64,000 bases of DNA from Tragulus kanchil (GCA_022376925.1 JAIOJX010000026.1:250353330-250417329); one strand, 5' to 3'. Counted from the stretch's first letter, positions 1-12,777 are shown. Numbers and translations: made by a program. The notes: generated by a model not told the origin, from the letters alone.

Positions 1-2256
1 ACTGCCCCCATCCCAATCTCAACTGTGTGTTCCTTATCCCACCACAGTGATTATAACTTCATCTTTATGAAAATGATGCCAAACAAAAATCTATTGTTGT
101 GATGGAAGTAAAAATGGCTAAAAAAAGATGGCATTCTTGAATTTGGAAGTTGTAAAGGTCTGGGATCAAATGCCTCATGAATGCCAGGGGCTGGTGCACT
201 TTGTGGCACGATGGTTTATGGAAATACAGATTTGTATTTTGTTCTGTTATTCTTCTCCTCCCTTCATTCCAAGAAAGGTTGGGTTATGGGTCCTTGGTTG
301 GCTGAATCTAAAACTGTTTCAGGATAATTTTTCTTCTTATCTTCTGTGAAAGGCTGAGCATGCTGAAGAGGTAGTACTAGGAGTTCTACAGGAAGGTGAG
401 AGAAAAGGAGAAAGAAATTTTTCCTTACACAGTCATGGGTTGGAATCGGATGGGTTCATGATGTCCCTTACCAGGAGAAATGGTAAGACCACAAAGGGTG
501 TGGTTTTCAGACTCACTAAATCCCACTGCAACAGAGAAAACCAGACTTCTATGGACCATGTGGGATAAACAGAGAGAACAGAAAGAACCAAGTGACCTAA
601 AGATTAGGCTATTTTGGTAGTGGTTGCTTCATTTCAGCAGTATCTATTTTGCCTCTCCTTCCCAGGTACAGAGGTCTTCTCTGCCAGCCTCTCGCATCTC
701 AGTGGAGCCAAGTGACTGGATCTGACTGATGAAACATGTGATGAAGTAACATATACCACCTTTAGGCCTGGCCCTTAAAGATGTCCTTATGATCTCTCCA
801 TTGGCACTGATGGAAGGAGCCCAGATTCCTGAGCTAGTGCTTAAGGATAGCTGCCTCGAATGGCTCTCTGGCCAAAGAATATACAGGTTAGAATGGGCAC
901 AAAGTAAACTTAAGACACTGTAATTTGAAGTCTTTTGCCTAATGACTAGCTTTAATTACACTGCCTGATTCAGAAGTCTCACCCCTCTTTCTCATGCAAC
1001 ACATATGCCTTCCAGATGCTTATAACTGAAGTAGAAGAGGGGATACAAATAATAGCTGAGATTGAATTTCTAACCAGCTCAGTGGGATCCTGAAAACTGC
1101 ATTTCATTTGACTTAAAGAAAATATATTACTTGGAAATAAGACTTGACAATGTAGAATAAGAGTTTTACCATATTTCTCTACCTGAAGTCCTTTTTCTTT
1201 CTGGAAAAGATATAATTGAGGAATCCGGCATCTCTGTCTAACAAGATGTCTCATCACAGACCTAAGAGTAATTCTTCCCACCAAGGTAGGCATCAGCTTC
1301 CTGAACCCGGCCTTGCTATCCTTTTATCTTCAGATCCTCTTGGTCCTTCTAGGGCATGCACACAAGCCTTAGAGGCTTGGGTAGCAAAGAGTTAAACCTT
1401 TCTTTCAGGTCTTTTGCTTCTTTAGTCAATTAATTAGATTGAAATTTCAGCTTTGGGCTGCTCAGCTGGTCTCTAGCTACTGCTGTCACCCGAAACACTG
1501 CCCACCACACATTCACTTTTGACAGAAGAGCCACTCAAAAGCTTCTCACGCCTCTATTCCAGGAATAATCCGAGGAAAGGGCTGATACCTGTGAAAGCTG
1601 AGTGCTGAGGTCCTCTCTGTCCACAGCTTCAAAGGAACAACTACCCTCAGCCTGCCTTTATTTTGTGCTATAACTCTTCTTTTTCAATGAAAAGTCCCTG
1701 TTCTCTATTCATTATAAAGAATAAAGAGCTTTTCAAGTGTGAGTTGCTAAACCCAGAAGGGAACAGAGCTATTTTTAAGAGGGTTTCAACTCTGAGCTGC
1801 TGCACCAGGCCAGCCTGCCAGCCGCGGAGGTCTTCCAGGGAGGCTGAAGGCAATCACAGCCTCTCTTCAGGAGAGGACATTCGGGAAGGAAGCTCCCGGG
1901 GCAGAAGCATCACAGCTCTCTGGCCCAAAGACAGCCCTGGTGCCTTCATACCTGGCTTTTCCAGGCAAAACTGTACAAGGGGGTAGGGGGAGTATTTTTT
2001 ATTCTCACTCATTTGAGGTTTGCCTGCTGCCTTAGGTTTCTCACATGCACTTCCTCCAAATAGGAAACAATCTGCTTGATTCTCATCCGGGAGCACAGGG
2101 AGGAGGGGGGCCGCCTTTATGTCCTCTCCTATCTTCGTCAAGCCATATGCAACTGGCAGCCACCACGCTTCTCTCTGTGGGAAGAGGATAATCAGAGCCG
2201 GATTCCGAATGAAAAGAGGAACATGCAGAGTTGCCTGCCTCTCGTCCAACAGCAGT
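1..2256. other. Unrecognised single-copy sequence, no gene supported
   Basis: I recognise no gene or transposon family here. A 107-codon open frame (1663-1986, +) and a 131-codon one (1854-2249, -) cover the GC-richer stretch 1780-2400, but they overlap on opposite strands, show no motif I know, and have no paired splice sites I would trust. The segment ends where the first direct duplication begins. Confidence 0.5.
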
Positions 2257-4423
2257 GGAATCCTTGTGTCCTGGACTGGGTCAGAGCTCTTCTGAAGTCA
2301 GATCACTTTAGGGGCAGGGTTGAGCTCGCAGATTTAGGGTTAGAGGACCTAGGTCCTGAAGCCTCACCTCTGGGAGCCTCTGTTCCCTTCGGGTAAAAGG
2401 AGGACAAGATCACCATCCTCTCAGAGGTGCTTCCAAGAGCACTGTTCATCCTCTTGTGGGTACAGAAAGGTCTGTCAACTCTGCCATGGCACATGCATGT
2501 TCATCATTGATCTGAAGGCTGGGATATGCACTCCCCTTTCTTTCAAGAGCAGGAAATGGTTCTGCTGGATGACAGAATATATTGTCAATTTGATAGGAAC
2601 TATTAATGATCCAGTAGAATTGAGACTATTTTTTCTATCTTCCTATCCCCTTTAGCTTCTCCACCAGAGAAAACTGGCAGGGAATTAAAACTATTCCATT
2701 ATGCTGGTAGCTTTTGTGAGTGAAATACTGGACTATATACTAAAATGGTGATATGGAACAAAAATGATCAAATAATTTCTACGAAGAATGACTAGAGGAA
2801 ATGGAGAAACTTATTTTATGATAATACAATCGTAGTCAATAATATGATACAAATCTTGTACCACAGAAGTACAAAACTTACAGAGATATACTTCTGCAAA
2901 GAAATTTTTTTTAGGAAAAAATAATAGGAAAGATACAAGCAAAATAGGATGATTAGACCTAAGCAGGAAAAGAATGCATATAGATGGAGGTGATAAGATT
3001 ACAAAGATGAGGCAACCAATAAGGCTCTGAGCTTCCAGGAGGGCAAAGCAAAAAGGGAATATGATGTTACCAAATTTATATCCTATATGAGGAACCCCCT
3101 ACTGCTACCAATGCCTTATCCTTTTTTATCATAAGACTTATAAGCATGGATATTTATCTTCAGGAAGAGAATACTTAGGAGTTTCATTATGGTCTTCTTC
3201 GTGTATTTGATGGGCTGCCAAGTACAAAAAGGAAAGACTGCTTTGGGTAATTCCAGATCACAAAACTAGAATCAATGAGTGTAAGTTAAGGAGAACAGAT
3301 TTTAGTTAAAAATAAAGAACTTTCTCAAAATTCCAAAATGAGAATAATACAACAGGAATCCTTGTGTCCTGGACTGGGTCAGAGCTCTTCTGAAGTCAGA
3401 TCACTTTAGGGCAGGGTTGAGCTCGCAGATTTAGGGTTAGAGGACCTAGGTCCTGAAGCCTCACCTCTGGGAGCCTCTGTTCCCTTCGGGTAAAAGGAGG
3501 ACAAGATCACCATCCTCTCAGAGGTGCTTCCAAGAGCACTGTTCATCCTCTTGTGGGTACAGAAAGGTCTGTCAACTCTGCCATGGCACATGCATGTTCA
3601 TCATTGATCTGAAGGCTGGGATATGCACTCCCCTTTCTTTCAAGAGCAGGAAATGGTTCTGCTGGATGACAGAATATATTGTCAATTTGATAGGAACTAT
3701 TAATGATCCAGTAGAATTGAGACTATTTTTTCTATCTTCCTATCCCCTTTAGCTTCTCCACCAGAGAAAACTGGCAGGGAATTAAAACTATTCCATTATG
3801 CTGGTAGCTTTTGTGAGTGAAATACTGGACTATATACTAAAATGGTGATATGGAACAAAAATGATCAAATAATTTCTACGAAGAATGACTAGAGGAAATG
3901 GAGAAACTTATTTTATGATAATACAATCGTAGTCAATAATATGATACAAATCTTGTACCACAGAAGTACAAAACTTACAGAGATATACTTCTGCAAAGAA
4001 ATTTTTTTTAGGAAAAAATAATAGGAAAGATACAAGCAAAATAGGATGATTAGACCTAAGCAGGAAAAGAATGCATATAGATGGAGGTGATAAGATTACA
4101 AAGATGAGGCAACCAATAAGGCTCTGAGCTTCCAGGAGGGCAAAGCAAAAAGGGAATATGATGTTACCAAATTTATATCCTATATGAGGAACCCCCTACT
4201 GCTACCAATGCCTTATCCTTTTTTATCATAAGACTTATAAGCATGGATATTTATCTTCAGGAAGAGAATACTTAGGGAGTTTCATTATGGTCTTCTTCGT
4301 GTATTTGATGGGCTGCCAAGTACAAAAAGGAAAGACTGCTTTGGGTAATTCCAGATCACAAAACTAGAATCAATGAGTGTAAGTTAAGGAGAACAGATTT
4401 TAGTTAAAAATAAAGAACTTTCT
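2257..4423. repeat. Direct duplication 1 (lag 1,098)
   Basis: 2257-3325 recurs at 3355-4423. The copies differ mainly by single-base changes in short runs (for example four versus three G near 2312/3410). A 29-base spacer, 3326-3354, separates them and matches neither flank. I recognise no element inside, and the two identical short minus-strand open frames at 2303-2494 and 3406-3591 are copies of one another, not paralogous genes. Most likely an unmerged assembly overlap. Confidence 0.95.
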
Positions 4424-4560
4424 AACAATTAGAGTTGTCCATAAATGGAATGAACTGTCTGGCAAAGAAGTGAGCTCCCTGTTACTGGAAGTGATCAAAC
4501 AGAGGCTGGCTAACCATCTGTTAAGGATAAAAAGGATTTGTGCATAATGAGAGAATTATG
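4424..4560 (+). mobile_element. L3/CR1-type LINE 3' fragment
   Basis: The stretch reading 'tggaatgaactgtctgg...gtgagctccctgttactgga' resembles the 3' part of ancient mammalian L3/CR1 LINEs. It is short and heavily diverged. The same family appears at 5790-6060. Family assignment is from memory of consensus wording. Confidence 0.4.
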
Positions 4561-4584
4561 CAACAACATAATACAAGATTCTTC

Positions 4585-4989
4585 ATGACAGTTTTATTTA
4601 TAATCATAGGAAAGAAAATAGGATCAACCTACATGTCCAACAATAGGGGATTAGTTAGATTATTTAAAATACTCTCACACGATTTATTTTTTACAGATTT
4701 TACATAGCAATAAAATAATAACCCTTATAATCTATCACTAAGCTAAAAACAGTCTATACAAAATAGCATATGTATTGTAATACCATTTTGTAAAGAAAAT
4801 TTATGTACAGTAAAGTAACTCTAAAAAGAGTGCATAGAAGAAAACATTAATAGTGATTATTATGAGTGTTTGAATTATGGGTGATTTTCCTTCCCTGAGC
4901 GTCTCACACTTTTCAAGTTTTCTACTTCAAGCATTTGCCACTTCTGTTACTAGGAGGGAAAAGGTAAAAGAAAAAAAAAAAAAAAAAAC
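4585..4989 (+). mobile_element. Old L1 (L1M group) 3' end with A-rich tail
   Basis: Contains the diverged phrase typical of L1M 3' ends around 'acatgtccaacaatagggga' (4632-4651) followed by an AT-rich 3' UTR and a run of about 18 A at 4971-4988. No coding capacity remains. Confidence 0.6.
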
Positions 4990-5284
4990 TCCCAACGAGT
5001 CTTTTATTAATTATTAGTCTGAAATGGATGATCTCTATAGCTTTACAAATCTAATATTTTATAATTTTAATTTTAAACTTAGGTTAATTTTTCTCTTATA
5101 AAATAACTTTTTTTTAAAGAAGATTTTTATCAAATATAAACACCTCCCTACCAAAAAAAATATCAACATAAATTATGAGGTTTTGGCATAAAATCTAATG
5201 CATTGCCGATTGCTATGGCCATTTTCATCTGAAGTTTCTTTTGGAAATATGTGGGATATAAATTTAAACGGTCACATTAGAGTA

Positions 5285-5395
5285 GAAAGAGTTTAAGAAC
5301 TGAAGGCAGACACCCTGGGGCCTCAAACTTTGGCTCTGCTGCATACCAATTCAGTTTCTTCAATTTTAATTTGGGGTAATAACAGATAAGATATA
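5285..5395 (+). mobile_element. Possible MIR fragment
   Basis: 'ggctctgctgcataccaatt' followed by 'cagtttcttcaattttaa' resembles the middle of MIR (the 'ggctctgccacttact' and 'cagtttcctcatctgtaaa' parts). Strongly diverged and short. Confidence 0.35.
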
Positions 5396-5404
5396 CAGAA
5401 GATT

Positions 5405-5600
5405 CTCTATGCTTAGGTGCTTTATGTCCAGTGGAATCCTCCAAACAATCCTCTGAGGTGAATTCTATTGTTATTTTTCAGTTGGTAAAGCTAAAGCACA
5501 GAAAATTTTACTATTGCCAAGTCAGAGAGCTAGAAAGAATGGAGTGAAAATTCAATGTCAGGCAGTTCAACCTTAGAATCCATGGTGTATTGCCTTACAG
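5405..5600 (-). mobile_element. MIR SINE, reverse orientation
   Basis: Reads as a reverse-complement MIR: 'ggtgctttatgtccag', then 'caatcctctgaggtgaattc', 'cagttggtaaagctaaagca' and 'ccaagtcagagagctag'. These line up in order with MIR's core. About 30 percent diverged by eye. Confidence 0.6.
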
Positions 5601-5789
5601 AGTTTTGAAAGGATTGATTAAATCAATAAAGTACCTAACAGAAAAGTGGACAGTCAGTATATTAATTTTCTCTCTAAACTTCTCTTTGGTCCGGAAAGAC
5701 TTTATCTTCCCCAAGATTTCATTCAATCAACACATTAAGGGAAGTGTGGCTCTGTGGTAGGTAGTCTTATGAGTGCTTTATCAATAACA

Positions 5790-6060
5790 CTCATGTCAAA
5801 CTTAGGGAGACCAGAAATCATATCCCACAGGACTCTATTCTAGGGATGATTCTTTAATATTTCATCAATGATTTACATGGATAGAACAGAAAATAAGCTC
5901 CTAGAGCTGACAGATGATACATGCTGTTAGCAGATGACACCCATCGTCAGTTAGGAAGGCGGGCATCCAGGACAGGATTAGAATTCCAAATGGTCTGGCA
6001 AGATGGAGAAGAGGTGGAGGCAGCGAGAATGAACTTCATTAGCAACTAGCACAGAATAAT
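5790..6060 (+). mobile_element. L3/CR1-type LINE ORF2 remnant
   Basis: The order 'tttcatcaatgatttacatgg' region, 'gcagatgacacccat', then 'gaacttcattagcaac' matches the reverse transcriptase part of L3/CR1 LINEs (the phrases around 'catcaatgacttag', 'gcagatgacac', 'gaagttcaac'). The frame is broken. It lies in the same orientation as the L3-like piece at 4424. Confidence 0.55.
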
Positions 6061-6097
6061 ATGTTTATTAAGAGGGAAACATATATACCAGCATAAC

Positions 6098-8400
6098 AAG
6101 GGCAGTGACTTAACAACGGATGATTATTGCTGAAAAGAGTTAATGCTTAAAGTTGCTCATAAGCTGCTGGAAATGAGACAGAAATTTGAGTATGATTCTG
6201 GAAATGCAGAAAAAAAAATAAGACTAGGTGGGGGTAAATAATTTTTCCCATCATATGACATATTTAAATATTCTTTTTTAAGTACTATTTTTTCCTTTTT
6301 ATTCAACATTGTCCTGGACATCTTAGAAAAGGTACATGGAAAGCAACAGAAATCCTTACAATTGCAAAATTCAGCCTGAGGGGATAGGAACTGAGACATT
6401 TTCAATGAAGAAGATAAGAATTGTTGACAATTCCCGTAAGAATTCATGATGGAGCGGCAGCTATGTGTCAGTGTTTGGGCTGGGTGCTGGTAGACAAAGA
6501 AAATCAAACCTGGTTTCTGCCCTTGAGAAACTCAGAGACAGGAGGATAATCACTGTCAAGTTCAGGAAGACTCTTACTTAGTACTCTGATATTTGTGTGA
6601 TTCCTGGCTAACTCCTATACCCTTCCTGTATCTCCACTTTCTTACCTTCTTTTCTCATTTCCTCTTCTTTTCTCGTTCTCTTCCCTTCCCTAGACTTTAG
6701 GTCTGTGATTGGAACCCACCAGCATGCCGGGGTAGCTAGGAGCATTCAGTGGAGCCCCATCTAAGACTATCAGAGTTCCAAGCCCCTCTCTTCTTACATT
6801 TCAAGGTATTTCTATAAATTTATCTTTCACTCTCCATGTACTCCAGTAAAATTGCAAGCAATAAAGCAAGGCTGGGAGAGAGAAAAATAGGTTTCCAGAT
6901 GGCAAATAGATCAGTTTGGCTAGAGAAAATGCTAGAGTAGACATATGAATTTTATAATATTAAGGAATTTGAACTTTCTTTTGTTGATGACAGAAAGTCA
7001 AAGTTTGTGAGAAAGGGAGTGACAAGATCAATTTAGCGTTTTTGGAAGAATAACCTTATTGTCGCAGACGGAATAGGTTGTTAGCAGACATTCTGGAGGC
7101 AAACATCTCATCAAAAGATGGTTATTATGCTATAAAAAATAAGGGCCAGGCAGTTAGGCAATTTAAAGAGTTAGAAGAGGCAGAAGACATACAGACATGA
7201 GAGACACTGTAAAGGAAAAATCAATATAATTTGGTGCCTAAATAAATAGTAAGGGCAGTGACTTAACAACGGATGATTATTGCTGAAAAGAGTTAATGCT
7301 TAAAGTTGCTCATAAGCTGCTGGAAATGAGACAGAAATTTGAGTATGATTCTGGAAATGCAGAAAAAAAAATAAGACTAGGTGGGGGTAAATAATTTTTC
7401 CCATCATATGACATATTTAAATATTCTTTTTTAAGTACTATTTTTTCCTTTTTATTCAACATTGTCCTGGACATCTTAGAAAAGGTACATGGAAAGCAAC
7501 AGAAATCCTTACAATTGCAAAATTCAGCCTGAGGGGATAGGAACTGAGACATTTTCAATGAAGAAGATAAGAATTGTTGACAATTCCCGTAAGAATTCAT
7601 GATGGAGCGGCAGCTATGTGTCAGTGTTTGGGCTGGGTGCTGGTAGACAAAGAAAATCAAACCTGGTTTCTGCCCTTGAGAAACTCAGAGACAGGAGGAT
7701 AATCACTGTCAAGTTCAGGAAGACTCTTACTTAGTACTCTGATATTTGTGTGATTCCTGGCTAACTCCTATACCCTTCCTGTATCTCCACTTTCTTACCT
7801 TCTTTTCTCATTTCCTCTTCTTTTCTCGTTCTCTTCCCTTCCCTAGACTTTAGGTCTGTGATTGGAACCCACCAGCATGCCGGGGTAGCTAGGAGCATTC
7901 AGTGGAGCCCCATCTAAGACTATCAGAGTTCCAAGCCCTCTCTTCTTACATTTCAAGGTATTTCTATAAATTTATCTTTCACTCTCCATGTACTCCAGTA
8001 AAATTGCAAGCAATAAAGCAAGGCTGGGAGAGAGAAAAATAGGTTTCCAGATGGCAAATAGATCAGTTTGGCTAGAGAAAATGCTAGAGTAGACATATGA
8101 ATTTTATAATATTAAGGAATTTGAACTTTCTTTTGTTGATGACAGAAAGTCAAAGTTTGTGAGAAAGGGAGTGACAAGATCAATTTAGCGTTTTTGGAAG
8201 AATAACCTTATTGTCGCAGACGGAATAGGTTGTTAGCAGACATTCTGGAGGCAAACATCTCATCAAAAGATGGTTATTATGCTATAAAAAATAAGGGCCA
8301 GGCAGTTAGGCAATTTAAAGAGTTAGAAGAGGCAGAAGACATACAGACATGAGAGACACTGTAAAGGAAAAATCAATATAATTTGGTGCCTAAATAAATA
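6098..8400. repeat. Direct duplication 2 (lag 1,153)
   Basis: 6098-7248 recurs at 7251-8400 with a two-base spacer. The only clear difference is one C missing in the run near 7938. The 116-codon minus-strand frames at 6157-6507 and 7310-7660 are therefore one sequence seen twice. The second copy also overlaps the first copy of duplication 3. Confidence 0.95.
6450..7110 (-). mobile_element. L2 LINE remnant, reverse orientation
   Basis: Scattered phrases fit a reverse-complement L2: 'gtgtcagtgtttgggctggg' with 'ctgcccttgagaaactca' near 6467-6536, and 'gggagtgacaagatcaattt' at 7016-7035. The same piece is repeated at 7603-8263 by duplication 2. Old and without coding capacity. Confidence 0.5.
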
Positions 8401-10343
8401 TGAGTATCAAAGGACAGAGGAATTGAAAACAATCCATAGGTAATAGATGGTAGACAAGGGAGTCTGGGAAATGAAAACAGTACTAACCAACATGGGGTAG
8501 TGGAAGGTGAAGGTGGCTTGTAGTAAGGGAATCAACGCTAGACAGGTTGTCTTTGTGCTGATGGAACATATAAACAAAAGTCACATATCCAACAGGGAGA
8601 TAGGAATAGATTTCCTAGGTGATCATCCTCACAGAGGTAATAGGGTGTTTTGGACACCTCCACCTGTATATCCCACTGACACATCACACTCTACATGCCT
8701 AAAACTGAGCTCAGTTGTCATTCACAAGCACAAAGTTTAATTTGTGTTTCTCTTCAAGGTTAGCCATGACTTTAAACACCCAAGCTACTAAACTCAGTCA
8801 TTTCTAGCACTTTCATCTCCCACCCTTTCTGTTCCCATGAGCAACTAGTCACTCAACTGAGTTCAATATGTTGTGTATCTATTCTTACTGCCATAATCAA
8901 AGCTTGCATGATTTGTTCCCTTAACTATCACACAGTTTTATAAAGGGTTTTCTTGCCATAGAAGTCTGTATTTTTCCACTACTTACAGACTGAAATTCAA
9001 AGTCTTCCAGTCTGATCTCTGAGAATATCTATACATACCCAACCTGAAAGTCCACCATCTTCTTTGCCTTTCGTTAATGATGCCAGGCATTCCTAGGCCT
9101 GGGGTGCCTCTACTGATGCTGTTCCATTATTTTGGAATAACTTTTTCCACTTAAGGAGAGTATCTTTCAAGTTCTGAGTCACATGTCAGTTCCACTTTGA
9201 GAGCTTCCTGACCTCCCATGGATAGTATCTCTCCACTCATGTTGCTTTTTGTGAAAATAAGAACCTGAACTGGGAGGTGGGAGTAGCCATGCGAAGAAGC
9301 AAAGGATGTTATAAAAATAAGGGCCAGGCAGTTAGGCAATTTAAAGAGTTAGAAGAGGCAGAAGACATACAGACATGAGAGACACTGTAAAGGAAAAATC
9401 AATATAATTTGGTGCCTAAATAAATATGAGTATCAAAGGACAGAGGAATTGAAAACAATCCATAGGTAATAGATGGTAGACAAGGGAGTCTGGGAAATGA
9501 AAACAGTACTAACCAACATGGGGTAGTGGAAGGTGAAGGTGGCTTGTAGTAAGGGAATCAACGCTAGACAGGTTGTCTTTGTGCTGATGGAACATATAAA
9601 CAAAAGTCACATATCCAACAGGGAGATAGGAATAGATTTCCTAGGTGATCATCCTCACAGAGGTAATAGGGTGTTTTGGACACCTCCACCTGTATATCCC
9701 ACTGACACATCACACTCTACATGCCTAAAACTGAGCTCAGTTGTCATTCACAAGCACAAAGTTTAATTTGTGTTTCTCTTCAAGGTTAGCCATGACTTTA
9801 AACACCCAAGCTACTAAACTCAGTCATTTCTAGCACTTTCATCTCCCACCCTTTCTGTTCCCATGAGCAACTAGTCACTCAACTGAGTTCAATATGTTGT
9901 GTATCTATTCTTACTGCCATAATCAAAGCTTGCATGATTTGTTCCCTTAACTATCACACAGTTTTATAAAGGGTTTTCTTGCCATAGAAGTCTGTATTTT
10001 TCCACTACTTACAGACTGAAATTCAAAGTCTTCCAGTCTGATCTCTGAGAATATCTATACATACCCAACCTGAAAGTCCACCATCTTCTTTGCCTTTCGT
10101 TAATGATGCCAGGCATTCCTAGGCCTGGGGTGCCTCTACTGATGCTGTTCCATTATTTTGGAATAACTTTTTCCACTTAAGGAGAGTATCTTTCAAGTTC
10201 TGAGTCACATGTCAGTTCCACTTTGAGAGCTTCCTGACCTCCCATGGATAGTATCTCTCCACTCATGTTGCTTTTTGTGAAAATAAGAACCTGAACCGGG
10301 AGGTGGGAGTAGACATGGGAAGAAGCAAAGGATGTTATAAAAA
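8283..10343. repeat. Direct duplication 3 (lag 1,026)
   Basis: 8283-9317 recurs at 9310-10343, the two sharing about 8 bases ('tataaaaa') at the joint. Mismatches cluster in the last 60 bases of the first copy ('agccatgcgaagaag' versus 'agacatgggaagaag'), as expected for a low-quality contig end. The two 77-codon frames at 8507 and 9533 are the same sequence. Confidence 0.95.
8645..9260 (+). mobile_element. L2 LINE 3' portion
   Basis: Collinear with L2: 'acatgcctaaaactgagctc' (around 8692), 'gactgaaattcaaagtcttc' (8989-9008), the 'tgctgttccattattttgga' block (9117-9136), then 'agagcttcctgacctccca' near 9200. These match L2's 'catgtccaaaactgaactc', 'agttcaaagtcctcacc', 'tgctgttccctctgcctgga' and 'agaggccttccctgacc'. 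A second copy is at 9671-10280 and a damaged third piece at 11199-11390. Confidence 0.65.
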
Positions 10344-10828
10344 TCTAAGCAAAGCATGGTGAAGAAGGGGGTACAGAGAAAGGAGAAGTTCAAGATAAAA
10401 TGACAGTCTCCATCAGCCCTGGTTGACGGGGGATAATTATAGTGTGAGAAAAAAAAGAGAGAGAGAAAGAGATTGATTGGACTTTGAGTATGTTCATGTT
10501 GAGATACCAGCAATGAATCCAAACTGAATCCAAATTTAAAAGTCTTATAGAAATAAAAAGCGTGGTTGGGATAGAGAAAAATATTTGGAATTTATATGCA
10601 AAGAGTACTAGATTCATGGGGAATTGAGGAATGGAGAGGATCTCCATAGAAAAGTCTGTCAGAGTGAAGACAGAGCTATAAACATGTTACCTATTTCTAA
10701 AATGAGAGGAAGATATTTGACTAGCAAAAGAACTAGACAAAGACTGACCACTGAGGTGAAAATATGTATTTTAGCTTTCCTAAAAGGCAAGGCTTTTTTT
10801 CACTTATTTTTAACCTTGTATGGGAAAC

Positions 10829-10949
10829 TCTTTTTTCTCTTTTTTTTTTTTTTTTTGACCATGCCAAACGACTTGTGGTATCTTAGTTCACTGACCAAAG
10901 ACTGAACCCAGGCCACAGTAGTGACAGCACTGAATCCTGTCCACTAGAA
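10829..10949 (-). mobile_element. CHR-type tRNA-Glu SINE, 5'-truncated
   Basis: A T-run (10840-10856) followed by 'gaccatgcc...cttgtggtatcttagttc...actgaccaaagactgaaccc' is the reverse complement of a CHR SINE's tail, middle and B-box region. The tRNA head is incomplete. Copy at 11946-12066 through duplication 4. Confidence 0.75.
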
Positions 10950-11945
10950 AACTTTTAATTTCTGTAATGTTGCACTTCTGATTTGAGGAAACCACTGGTT
11001 CTCTGCTCAAATTGGATCTCTTTTGATTATAAATCTTGATACTCAATGGTATGAAAATTAGTATTCAAATATTACATGAAGATATCCTACTAAAACCAAC
11101 AACAGCCAAATGTTAGGCTATAGAATTTAAAAAGTAGGTAAGTAAGGGTAACTTTTCTGATCAATGGGTATGGCATCATTTAGATAACCACCGCTTTGTC
11201 TGATCTCTGGAATACTATCATACCCAACCTGAAAGTCCACCATCTTCTTTCCAACCTTCAGGGGGTTAGCTTTTTTGGAATAACTTTCCACTTGAGGAGA
11301 GTATCTTTCAAGTTCTGAGTCACATGTCAGTTCCACTTTGAGAGCTTCCTGACCTCCCATGGATAGTATCTCTCCACTCATGTTGCTTTTTGTGAAAATA
11401 AGAACCTGAACTGGGAGGTGGGAGTAGACATGGGAAGAAGCAAAGGATGTTATAAAAATCTAAGCAAAGCATGGTGAAGAAGGGGGCACAGAGAAAGGAG
11501 AAGTTCAAGATAAAATGACAGTCTCCATCAGCCCTGGTTGACGGGGGATAATTATAGTGTGAGAAAAAAAAGAGAGAGAGAGAGAGATTGATTGGACTTT
11601 GAGTATGTTCATGTTGAGATACCAGCAATGAATCCAAACTGAGCTGACAATTTAAAAGTCTTATAGAAATAAAAAGCGTGGTTGGGATAGAGAAAAATAT
11701 TTGGAATTTATATGCAAAGAGTACTAGATTCATGGGGAATTGAGGAATGGAGAGGATCTCCATAGAAAAGTCTGTCAGAGTGAAGACAGAGCTATAAACA
11801 TGTTACCTATTTCTAAAATGAGAGGAAGATATTTGACTAGCAAAAGAACTAGACAAAGACTGACCACTGAGGTGAAAATATGTATTTTAGCTTTCCTAAA
11901 AGGCAAGGCTTTTTTTCACTTATTTTTAACCTTGTATGGGAAACT

Positions 11946-12066
11946 CTTTTTTCTCTTTTTTTTTTTTTTTTTTGACCATGCCAAACGACTTGTGGTATCT
12001 TAGTTCACTGACCAAAGACTGAACCCAGGCCACAGTAGTGACAGCACTGAATCCTGTCCACTAGAA
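11946..12066 (-). mobile_element. CHR-type SINE, second copy
   Basis: Duplicate of the SINE at 10829, identical except for T-run length. It exists only because of duplication 4. Confidence 0.75.
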
Positions 12067-12448
12067 AACTTTTAATTTCTGTAATGTTGCACTTCTGATT
12101 TGAGGAAACCACTGGTTCTCTGCTCAAATTGGATCTCTTTTGATTATAAATCTTGATACTCAATGGTATGAAAATTAGTATTCAAATATTACATGAAGAT
12201 ATCCTACTAAAACCAACAACAGCCAAATGTTAGGCTATAGAATTTAAAAAGAAGTAGGTAAGTAAGGGTAACTTTTCACATGATCTGATAGCATATTGGG
12301 GGTAGGGTGGAGGTCTAGAATAAGATGTGCTAAAACGGATCTGATTTGTCCAATCACAGCTTTTGAAAAAATATCTAGCACAGGGGGCTCTTTGTTGCTT
12401 TTGAGGAATTCATTGAAATAAATATATTATAAAAATACCTGCTTATTA

Positions 12449-12716
12449 GGGCTTCCCTGGTGGTCCAGTGGGTGGAGAGTCCGCCTGGCAGTGCCAGGGG
12501 CACCAGTTCGATCCCTGGCCCAGGAAGATCCCATGTGCTGCGGGGCAGCTGGACCAGTGTGGCCAATTGCGAGCTGGTGCTCTGGAGGGCATGCATCCAG
12601 AGCCAGTGCTCTGCAGCAAGACAGGCTGCTGCACTGGGAAGATCACACAGGTCAAAGAATGGGGATGGATGAGCATAAATAAATAAACCAGTAAAACAGC
12701 CAAAATTTTAAAAAAC
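12449..12716 (+). mobile_element. Long CHR-like SINE with 11-bp target duplication
   Basis: Begins 'gggcttccctggtggtccag', with an RNA polymerase III B-box-like 'gttcgatccc' and a body running through 'gagccagtgctctgcagc' to an AAATAAATAAA tail. Flanked by the direct repeat 'cctgcttatta' at 12438-12448 and 12717-12727, the mark of LINE-driven insertion. The tRNA-like head is derived from tRNA-Glu in this SINE class (established for CHR SINEs). All open frames inside are incidental. Confidence 0.85.
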
Positions 12717-12777
12717 CCTGCTTATTATAAACATAATTCAAACAATCCACATAGAAGTAAGTATAAAAACATTTCAA

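Larger units (their letters stand above)
10036..12277. repeat. Direct duplication 4 (lag about 1,115) with noisy joint
   Basis: 10036-11156 recurs at 11199-12277, with 42 unmatched bases between. The start of the second copy (11199-11290) is a damaged version of 10036-10180: 'ctctggaatactatcatacc' stands for 'ctctgagaatatctatacatacc', and about 50-60 bases are missing. Beyond that point the copies agree almost perfectly, apart from changes near 10528/11642 and in the GA run. Confidence 0.92.

Noticed and set aside
2303..3591. Pairs of identical open frames (also 6157/7310, 8507/9533, 33840/34936, 38293/39375, 40717/41802, 60176/61275 and others) as recently duplicated gene families
   Set aside because: Each pair lies in one of the 18 direct duplications, the frames are short and without motifs, and several lie in SINEs or LINEs.
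12449..12530. tRNA gene
   Set aside because: The A- and B-box-like sequences belong to SINE heads with the usual tail and target duplication; no full cloverleaf.
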